From positions 620,001-684,000 of the forward strand of contig JAWZSP010000004.1 of NCBI GenBank assembly GCA_034401135.1: DNA of 64,000 nt, written 5' to 3'. Position numbers and translations under genes: made by a program. Each line of letters begins with the position of its first letter. Within the stretch, counting starts at the first letter, position 1. Positions 56,663-64,000 of this stretch are shown piece by piece. The DNA comes from Volutella citrinella. Taxonomy: Eukaryota > Ascomycota > Sordariomycetes > Hypocreales > Nectriaceae. A model generated the notes under the pieces. The model saw only the letters and a list, made by a program, of their open reading frames with translations. It was not told where the DNA came from and made no database searches.

Positions 56663-57787
56663 TCAGGCGGCAGGCTCGCCAGCCCATGCTCTTCTAATAA
56701 GCTCCCGAATGCTCTCCCGCTCTAGAGAACGCGGGTTCTTATAAGGATTGGCCATGGAAATATCCGTAGCCTGATCAATCCCGTCTTCCTCCATGCCTAG
56801 ATCGGCAAGGCTGACTTTGATCCCCGGACGGCTGTACAGAGCGTTGATGCCCTTCACAGCATCCCCATCGGATCCGGGAAGAGCGGCTGCTAGTTTCGCC
56901 ATAGCTTTGGGCGTCGCTACGGCGTTGTATGCAATTGCGTGCGAGAGAATTGAAACGTGTGTCTCTGCATGAGGTAGATTGAAAGTACCGCCTACCGTGT
57001 GGCAAAGCTTATGGTGGAGGGCCATGTCGACAGACCCCAAGCATATCCCACAAAGCCACGCCCCGTAGATTGCTTTGCTTCGAGCGTCTGCATCGTTGAG
57101 GTTGGCATTGAGCGCTGGAAGCGCCTCACAGAGAGAGCGAATCCCGTCACAGGCGAGTAGCTCGATAATTGGGTTGGTGTTGCTCGCATAGAGTGCTTCA
57201 ACTGTGTTGGTTGCCGGTCAGCACAGAACAAATGGACACGAGCAGGGGGTAGGACACTCACCTGCGTGGGCGATGGCGTTGATGCCGCTGTAGATGGTGA
57301 GCTGACGTGGCAGCGTTTCGAAAAGGTCAACGTCGTAGATGACGGCCTCGGGGAGGATCCGCGGATCGCGCCGCGTAACCTTGCGCTGGTTTTCCGTTTC
57401 GCCAAGAATCGGGGTCATCTCGCTGCCTGCGTAGGTCGTGGGAATACAAAGGTGTGGAATACCAGTGCGAAAGCTCAGCGCTTTACCCAAGCCAATGGTG
57501 CTGCCACCCCCAATCGACACCACGCCGTCGGCGCCGGCATCCTTTGCGAGTTTGACTACCTCCTCAGTGATTTCCACAGGCGTATGCATGGTTGCCCGGG
57601 TAAAGATGGCAACTCCGGCATCACCGAGTATGGATTTGACCTTTACGGCCCAGTTGGCCTGCTGCGGTGTGGAGAGCACAATGATGCGAGTAGCATCAGT
57701 GTCCTTCACTGCCGATGGGAGTTGCTGTAGTGTCCCAGCGCCGAACAGGACGTTGTAGGCAGCGCTGGTGTGTTGAAATGTCTCCAT
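56663..57787 (-). CDS. Maleylacetate reductase (iron-containing alcohol dehydrogenase family)
   Basis: Two exons, 57262-57787 and 56663-57201, about 354 residues, the family length. Maleylacetate reductase converts maleylacetate to 3-oxoadipate with NAD(P)H and is the step after hydroxyquinol ring cleavage. Seen features: GVVSIGGGSTIGLGKAL (nucleotide-binding), IPTTYAGSEMTPI, and LHHKLCHTVGGTFNLPHAET, the His-rich signature of maleylacetate reductases rather than of other iron-type alcohol dehydrogenases. The 60-nt intron has GTGAGT donor and CACAG acceptor and splits the gene after the NAIAHA segment. The upstream region carries the palindrome CCCCACCGTGGGG. This is the best-defined metabolic gene of the cluster. 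Confidence 0.93.
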
Positions 57788-58158
57788 GGTGTGATTGTGT
57801 TTCGAGTCGAATTCTTGCCTTGCTTGTCTTCAATCAAAGCTTGAGATGTTCAAAGCACAATACCATGAAATATGTTTACTACGTAGTAGTAACAGAGCAG
57901 CCCACTTCAGAGAGCCCCCGCCTAGACTCCCCACCGTGGGGACTTGCCCTTGTTGCTTGACTTGAGGGCGGGGCGGGGGGCGAGTGCCTCGGAGCAAAGT
58001 GGGAGAGAAAGGGACGAGTGGCACAGTAGCCCTATTGTTGACTCGTACCCCTCAACCGCTCATAGCTTGTGGCAAGCTGCTGGAGAATTTGTCCCATGCG
58101 GGGAGTGATGCCCCATACCCATACCTGGAAGCTCTGTCAGCGACGGTTCGAGAGAAGT
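57788..58158. promoter_or_regulatory. Maleylacetate reductase promoter region
   Basis: Contains CCCCAC-C-GTGGGG at 57929-57941, a 13-bp palindrome about 142 nt upstream of the maleylacetate reductase ATG, with the octamer core facing outwards compared with the 55376 site. The right part is the 3' flank of the regulator gene. Confidence 0.6.
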
Positions 58159-61028
58159 TCAAATATGGAGACTGACATCTTGCAGAAGCAGACTCCAAGT
58201 TCTTGCCAACCCCGCTGCTAGGGACTGACTTTCGTTCAGGTCGTACTCGGCTTCTCGCAAGTTCTGGCGTATTTCGTTCAGAAGGTCATTTTCTCCCTGC
58301 GATATGCTGACGTTGCGCAACTGATCCATCTCCACGGAATGTACCCATTTCGTAACCAACAGAGCTGCAGATACTAGTCAGCGGCCGGATGACTTTTGTC
58401 AGGGGCATTCCAATGTGGTGGTCCCTTACCGCTTTCCCAGCCCGCCACGGCGTGTTCGACGCTCCAGCGAAAGGCGGCAGTCTTCCGTACAAGCATATGT
58501 CCCAGCCCGACGCTGGTTCTGAAGCCCTCGAAGCAGCTCGAGGCTGCTTTAAGTAGAAATGGCGTCCTCGCCATCCCCTCGTCCGCAAAACTTGTGACGC
58601 AGTCCTCGACCGAAATGGGGTCCAGGGAGATCAACGCCAGCCGGTTAAAGCCGACGACTGCGTTGCAGAGCCTGATGTAGGCGATTCTGAGAACTGCTTG
58701 GCAACTGAATACAAGGTATGACTCCCAGTGTTCAATGTTCTCCTGATGATCGGACCAACTGCCATGAACGAGTTCTTGACACCTGGCCAGTGATCTTGAT
58801 GCAGCCTCCAGGAGAGACAGTCCAAGCACGTTGTGTCGCACGGAAGACGTGAAGGAATCCCTCGAGAAACTTTCAGCGACATGTAGAAGTTCATGCATGT
58901 GTAGTGCCACAGCGTGCATGACAATCAGCCCCGAGAACGCAGTTGCGTTGTATTGTTCTGCGCGATGCTCGTCAGGCGAGTCTGCTGTGATATCAACAAC
59001 GATCGTTCTTAGTGTCCTGAGCTCCGTGTTGGTCGACTTAACGAGTTCTTCGCGCCACTCACAGGCTGTAGATGCATTCCACAGCCTCTCATTGAGGATT
59101 TCCTCAAAGGCAAGGTCCTTGGGGGCATTAAAACCCGGTGCGACGTCGTATATGGCGACACCAAGAGCGCTGAGAATGAAGATCCCCCCGAGTAGGCGCT
59201 TCCAGGACTCACGCTCAACCCAAGACTCCCAGCTACTGCTCGATGAAGTACCATCACCTTTGTTGAGTCGTAAACGAACTCTTCTATAGACCTGCGGTTG
59301 GGTAAGAGACCGTCAGCTCCCGTGAAAGAGACGAAAGCCTTGTTACAGATTCCTTACCAAGGTGTAGAAACCGTGCTCTGCCAGAGATGAGGCTACAACT
59401 TCCGATTCGCCGCTAAGAACGGCGAAGAAACTGAGAAGAAGCTTCGCCTGCACCATCCAAAGGGGAGCCCCATCTTCAGAATCGAGGTTCTCATGAGAAG
59501 TACCGCTCGTCTGTAGAATGCGAACCCACAGTCGTCAGTCCTAAAAAATTGAAGGGAGTATTGGGGCGGTTCATACCGAGTCCAGAGCGACCGTGGCGGC
59601 TTCGAAAAACTGCTTTGCCCTACGTCGATCCAGCCGATGCAAAGCACCAATGCTGGCTATTGCGAGCAGTATTGGGGTCGGGGTAGCATCCAAGGCCAAA
59701 GTCTTGATGTGCAGCATTGGGAGGTGGCGATGGAAGCACTCGATGTAGCCTGTGAAGAAGGACCGGCAAACGCTGACGGGAGGGGGTTTCGTATTGCCAC
59801 CAGCCTCGACAGCCCAATCGGCGAGCCCTTGACAGAGCTTGGAATATGTTGCATCACCGAAGCGAAGGGCAAGGGACGGTGGGTTTTCCTCGCGTAGCAG
59901 GCGCGGCACTCCTGCACTAGATTTCCCTGTCTGAGGCCGCAGCGTCTTACTTCCGGGCTTGACGGATTGCACGACAAACGCAGCTGCGTGACTATCTGGC
60001 CCAGGCTGTGTTGCCTTATGTCCGGGGGCAGACTCGATGAAGTCAAGTGCAAAATCGGCTGAGTGGAAATCTGGAGCAGCAATACTGTCGAACGGTAGGA
60101 AATTCGACCCTCGTTCAAACGGTGAAAAGAAGTCCAGAGACATCATGTCGAGAAACGGGGTTGACCCGGCCGCATTTTCTGGAACTTGGATTATTATCAT
60201 GCCAAACTTACACAAGTATGTATTTCAGGGTTCTGGGGGCTTATGTGTCGAATTCCTCCGTCCAACAACGTACCAAAAGTGCCGCCTGAAGGCTCACTGG
60301 GATGCAAGTCTGACACAGGATGGAGGGGGTTCGATACACCCAAATCCATCGAGTCGACACCTGGCAAGAGGCCGTTTGTTTCCGAGAGCGTATGAGAAAG
60401 TGTAGTAGGTGAAACGAGCGGGGGCGTCGGCGGGCATTGGGTACCACGTCCGTGCCCTTGGTGAGCGAATGCCCCGTTTGGCTGATCCAGGTTCGTGTTT
60501 GGGGGCGACAGGCAGGATGCCCTTCGTTGACTTTGTATTGGCGATGGCACACCGAGATCCTGCAAAGATTGACTCGGCTGTACTGGGCTTCCACCCGGCA
60601 GGCTGTTGTCTCCCCATTCGCCCTGGCGGTTGTCGCCAGAACCCCTGGACAGAGAGCCTTCCTGGGACCCTTGCCGAGGGTCGGAGACGTCATCGTTGTC
60701 GGCATTGGGCTGCGTGTCTTGGTCTGAAGGGTGAAGAGTCCGCTCGTGCCTCGTGACCAGGTCCCTGCGATTAAGATGATGCCCCAAGGTCAGCCGTGTC
60801 TGTGTCATGAATCCCAGACATATATTCGAATACGCACTTTCTAGCATATGCTTTGTTGCAGAAGCGACAGGAAAAGGGCTTTTCGTTAGTATGGCTGCGT
60901 TCATGACGGACGCGGTGCTCGCTGCGCTTGAAGGATTTGGTACAATGGGCGCATTTGTACATGCGGCGTGGGACCGGGACACCACCGACGTGAATAGTCC
61001 TAGATGCAGGTGCCACGGCGGTCGACAT
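58159..61028 (-). CDS. C2H2 zinc-finger/fungal-specific transcription factor
   Basis: Six exons: 60838-61028, 60274-60764, 59577-60178, 59358-59510, 58430-59291 and 58159-58364, about 834 residues with consistent phases. Two C2H2 fingers (YKCAHCTKSFKRSEHRVRHE and, across the first intron, FSCRFCNKAYARKDLVTRHE) are joined by HTNEKP. Spacing and contact residues (R-x-x-H-x-x-R in finger 1, R-x-x-L-x-x-R in finger 2) are like yeast Adr1. A Pro/Ser/Gln-rich linker follows, then a fungal-specific transcription-factor domain (ADWAVEAGG, FFTGYIECFHRHLPMLH, ALLRSA-like helices). The intron between 60179 and 60273 (donor GTACGT) is needed to leave a stop; a 29-nt alternative was rejected. The acceptor could be 6 nt further upstream. 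It lies inside the cluster, so it is the first candidate for a local regulator. Confidence 0.85.
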
Positions 61029-61371
61029 CGAGACTGGATGTGCCTTGACAAGAATGATACCTATTCGGAGAGTCGACGACAAGGGTCGGCTGCAGTCATG
61101 GGACGGGAGCGAAAAAGCGAAGATGGAGGAGAACAGTAGGAGTGGGAGTGACGGTCACTGACGGCACCGCACCAGGGGGCTGAATGCGGGGCCCCGCGAA
61201 ATGGATCTCTCCATCGGGATTTCGGCCTCATCAACGACCCTACCGGTCAAAGCGGGGCCCTGAGTGCCGAGCCAATAAATAATCTACCATTTACGAGCGT
61301 TCCCAGCAATCATAGTCCTATGCACACATCTGATTCCTTTCACACTCTGTCACAGGCCTCATGTAACCTAA
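61029..61371. promoter_or_regulatory. Regulator gene promoter with GC palindrome
   Basis: Contains the 12-bp perfect palindrome GCGGGGCCCCGC at 61186-61197 and GCGGGGCCC near 61253, plus GTGAC-G-GTCAC near 61148. GCGGGG matches the CreA consensus SYGGRG. Confidence 0.5.
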
Positions 61372-61761
61372 TTACGGCCGCTGACGAGCCTTGATCGTGG
61401 TCAAGCACTCCTCATCAAACATGGGATGGAGAAGAGACAATAAAACCTCATCGTCCTGTTCTTTCACCCACTCGGCATCGTGAGCCATGGCGATTCGTAT
61501 TCCGTACTCGTCCGCTGCACGCCTCAAGGCGGAAATAGTGACACTAGCAGCATCAAGCTCCTCGTGGAGGCAGAATCGCCCACCATCTGGCAGATCAAAA
61601 TCGGTAATCAGTTTGGTGCCGAGCAGAAATCCCCTTGCTCATGGAAGCGGACTGTTCCAAGAGATGCTGGGAAGAAGCTTGGTGTCATCGGCGGTTGTAA
61701 AGCCTCCTCCATCCAAGAGCACCACTCGCAGAGGGTCTCCTACAGGCTGAGAGGATGACAT
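61372..61761 (-). pseudogene. Remnant of a metallo-beta-lactamase-type protein
   Basis: One frame from the ATG at 61761 to TAA at 61372 spans 130 codons, with TGA at 61639-61641 (codon 41) inside. The part after the stop, ending in a GGRFCLHEELDAASVT segment and GIRIAMAHDAEWV, looks like the C-terminus of fungal metallo-beta-lactamase-fold hydrolases (AHD motif). The metal-binding HxHxDH region is absent, so most of the gene has been lost. The N-terminal 40 codons (ending SISWNSPLP) cannot be placed. A truncated, dead gene is the most likely reading. The family call comes from the C-terminal resemblance only. Confidence 0.6.
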
Positions 61762-61985
61762 GTTGATCACGGGACGAAACTTTCAAGTAAACCGAGTAAA
61801 TTATTGTTGGCAGCGGGGTAGATGGATGATGAACATTCACTTCGCAAAGGCCCGAAGCCGCTCTGTATATACCCAAAAGTATACTGGGTGATAGGGGGAT
61901 TATATGCTGACCGGCCTCCACCTTACCCCCGCATACCTATTCCTAGTGTGTGGGTAACCCCCACTTCAAGGTGGCTTCCCCTTCA

Positions 61986-63302
61986 TCAAGCCTTGTAATA
62001 CTGGGTGAAGTCGTGCTGAATATCTAGAGCAGTCTGCAGCGAACGATATTACCGTTAGAAATGCTATCTTCCACTAAGATTCGGGGGATACTCACGTCTT
62101 GTAGCGCATTAATGGCCACTGGGTCATTTGAGAGATCATTGATAAGCTTCAAGAAGCCATCCGTCTCGAGAGCTTTCTTCGGGTCCGTATCAGTGAGACG
62201 CAACAGGTTCTTGCTCGAAACGACGTTGGTCACATCGCTGTACTTCTGTCTCCGGATTTCGTCATACTTATCCAAGATGGCCGAGTCTGCCTTGTTTAGG
62301 TGGATTCCATAAAGACAGGCGTCGCCTGCTAGAAGGAAGCGTCCTGAACGCATCGACTTGGCTAGGCGTTGGTGGATCTTATACGGACTGAAGTTGACGA
62401 CACGGTACTGGTCAGGCTCGGGATGACCAGGAAGCATCGTCTTGAACTTCTTGGGCATCCGCTGGCGATACTCGTCATTCGACAGGCCCGTCTTCTCCCC
62501 ATACGTGACTCGCCATAAACCATCTTTTGTGATTTTGGCGGCCATGAACCAGTGGTCGGGATCTATTATGAAGTTTGCATCCCCCCATCCAAACTTTTCA
62601 AAATCATAGTAGGTCTGAGACAAATATCAGTCGAGCCATCGTTTTTGGGCGCTGAGACAAGCTTACGTTCGTAGCAACGATTTGTTTGTCCCACGTGTGG
62701 CCTGGAAACTCCCAATTTCCAAACAACGTGCGCCTGATCTGGCTGTTGGCCCCATCACATCCAACAATGTAGTCGGCGCTGAGTTTCTTGACACCTGCTG
62801 GAGTCTCGACGAACACCCAGGCTTTGTCAGCGTCTTGGCCCAGAGCGACGACTTTGTGCTCAAAAAGTATCTCTGCACTCTGTTGGAGGACCAGATGCTT
62901 CCTCAGAATTTGGACGAGCTGATTGAGCGGCAGACAAGTCATACTCTCAGGGTCGTCTGTGAAGGATGTAGTATCCATCCCGGCAAGGCGGGTGCCATCG
63001 AGGGTTCGCCAGCAAATGCCGCTCGGGAAGAATCCTGTAGAGCGAAGGTCATGACCTACGCCAGCGCGGTTGAGCTCTCGCATCGCTGGTGCATTATAAT
63101 GCGTTGCTCGTGGGTTTTCGTCGAGGCCTCCACTCATCTCTATCACGGTGACGGGAATATCTGCTTTGGCAAGCATCAAAGCCAAGAGCAGGCCAGCAGG
63201 GCCAGCGCCAACGATGATGATCTACATGATGGTGGTGAGAGAAGTTGGCAAAACGAATGTTTTAGATCTCACCTTCTCGAGGCCGTTCTTTGGTGACGCC
63301 AT
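61986..63302 (-). CDS. FAD-dependent aromatic monooxygenase (PheA/TfdB type) lacking the GD motif
   Basis: Four exons, 63273-63302, 62667-63221, 62096-62614 and 61986-62033, about 383 residues, all in phase with 51-62-nt introns. Group A flavoprotein hydroxylases add oxygen to phenols. The Rossmann motif VGAGPAGLLLALMLA is at the second exon start and the DG motif GCDGANSQIRRTLFG near residue 170. The third FAD motif, GDAAHxxxPxxGxG with about 22 following residues, is missing: the sequence runs GRFLLAGDA directly into CLYGIHLNKADSAILDKY. Both sides match the family, so this is an in-frame deletion of about 24 residues. As the motif binds the flavin ribityl chain, the enzyme is probably inactive. 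The last exon, ending in DIQHDFTQYYKA, fits family C-termini. Confidence 0.85.
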
Positions 63303-63697
63303 CTTCTTTTTTTGATGCTTTGTCCACAATGAGGCAATCAAAGACTTTCAAACTTTATTACAATGCTTCAAGCAGCTGCACGATATCTTGTTCTCGTATT
63401 AATCAAGATACTAACCCCCAAAGGCAAACAGATTGCCATATTATTATCCAAAATAGTAAGTGGGGGATGCCCTGTCTGACTTTCGCAAGCCTCATTACCC
63501 CACGTAATGTCCCTCACACCTTCCTCTCTGTTTTTTCCCCCTACCCCACATTCGTGGAATTCATCATGCTGATGAATTTGTAGAGACACATCTGCTGCCA
63601 CCAAGTAAATATCGGCGGCAGGCATCAAACACACACGTTTCTGGCTGAAGTTGAGGGCTAGATCGCACATATTCGCACACAATCAGAGCAAAAAACC
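63303..63697. promoter_or_regulatory. Divergent promoter at the right end of the cluster
   Basis: This 395-nt region lies between the FAD monooxygenase (minus) and the NmrA-like gene (plus). It contains TACCCCAC at 63495-63502 (in TTACCCCACGTAA) and TACCCCACATT at 63542-63552. Confidence 0.6.
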
Positions 63698-64000
63698 ATG
63701 CCTGCACTATCTATCGGCATCATTGGGCCTGCTGGCTTTGGAGGCTCATATTTGGCTTTGGAGCTTCTGAATCGGGGGCATCTTGTGCGTGGGATTTCGC
63801 GAAACCCCGAGAAACTGGGCCAACATAGCGCATACACTCCCCGTCCGATCGGCCTCGAAAAGTCATCGATAGAAGAAATTGCATCGGCCTTTTCGGGCCT
63901 TGATGTTCTTGTCAATGAGTACGGACCGCACACTGCGGGGGAAGGGGCGCTACAATATCGTGAGTCTTGATGTCAAGCTCAGCTGAGAATAATCTGGACA
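63698..64000 (+). CDS. NmrA-like/isoflavone-reductase-like NAD(P)-binding protein, 3'-truncated by the window
   Basis: Only the first exon is here (63698-63959); it is followed by a GTGAGT donor, and the rest lies beyond the right edge. The N-terminus SIGIIGPAGFGGSYLALELL has the GxxGxxG dinucleotide-binding motif, and RGHLVRGISRNPEKLGQ is typical of NmrA-like atypical SDRs, which may be sensors or reductases. Shared motif sites with the FAD monooxygenase suggest the cluster continues rightward. Confidence 0.8.

Noticed and set aside
60183..60213. 29-nt intron in the regulator gene
   Set aside because: Too short; a 95-nt intron with GTACGT donor and CAG acceptor keeps the frame.
43000..64000. 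Secondary-metabolite backbone (PKS, NRPS, terpene synthase)
   Set aside because: None seen; the enzyme set fits catabolism better than biosynthesis.

Overview
This window is nuclear DNA of a filamentous ascomycete (Pezizomycotina, most likely Sordariomycetes and perhaps Hypocreales; the order is inference). Genes carry one to five short introns of about 50-75 nt (GT...AG). Fungal-specific families are present: a HET-domain protein, a LaeA-like methyltransferase, a CE1 esterase with a fungal CBM1 module, and C2H2 plus fungal-specific transcription-factor architecture. No rRNA, tRNA, CRISPR array or intact transposon was recognised.

Region 1 (0-13 kb) is rich in secreted enzymes: a PL1 pectate lyase, a GPI-anchored CE5 cutinase/acetylxylan esterase, a small secreted protein, a CorA-like membrane protein, an AxeA-type acetylxylan esterase with CBM1, and an unrecognised 237-residue protein. 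Region 2 (13.4-24 kb) is housekeeping and GC-rich: a Sad1/UNC-84 (SUN) nuclear envelope protein, the DEAD-box helicase Dbp4, a short-chain dehydrogenase and the ribosome-biogenesis factor Esf1. Region 3 (24-41 kb) holds a small secreted protein, a LaeA-like methyltransferase, a gene-poor stretch of about 4 kb, an unknown membrane protein, a HET-domain protein, a flavin monooxygenase, a possible kinase relic, an Mpv17/PMP22 protein and a frameshifted small secreted protein.

Region 4 (43.4-64 kb) looks like a catabolic gene cluster, less GC-rich at third codon positions by eye. In order it has an MDR oxidoreductase, a GcvT-fold protein resembling the tetrahydrofolate-dependent O-demethylases LigM/DesA, a type-B carboxylesterase, a pisatin-demethylase-like P450, a second P450, a 3-hydroxyisobutyrate-dehydrogenase-like protein, an alpha/beta hydrolase, maleylacetate reductase, a C2H2/fungal_trans regulator, a metallo-beta-lactamase-type remnant, a PheA/TfdB-type FAD monooxygenase and the start of an NmrA-like gene. 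Maleylacetate reductase is the signature enzyme of the hydroxyquinol branch to 3-oxoadipate. With two demethylase-like enzymes and a ring hydroxylase it suggests breakdown of methoxylated aromatics through ring cleavage. No ring-cleavage dioxygenase is in the window; one may lie beyond the right edge.

Two observations stand out. The octamer GTGGGGTA (or TACCCCAC) recurs in nearly every intergenic promoter of the cluster, once as a perfect palindrome, which suggests one regulon controlled either by the resident Adr1-like zinc-finger protein or by CreA. The cluster also appears to be decaying: one P450 has an in-frame stop, the FAD monooxygenase lacks its GD motif by an in-frame deletion, the lactamase-like remnant has an in-frame stop, and two cluster genes plus a nearby secreted-protein gene each show a net one-base loss. 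The one-base losses could be assembly errors; the nonsense codons and the motif deletion are harder to explain that way.
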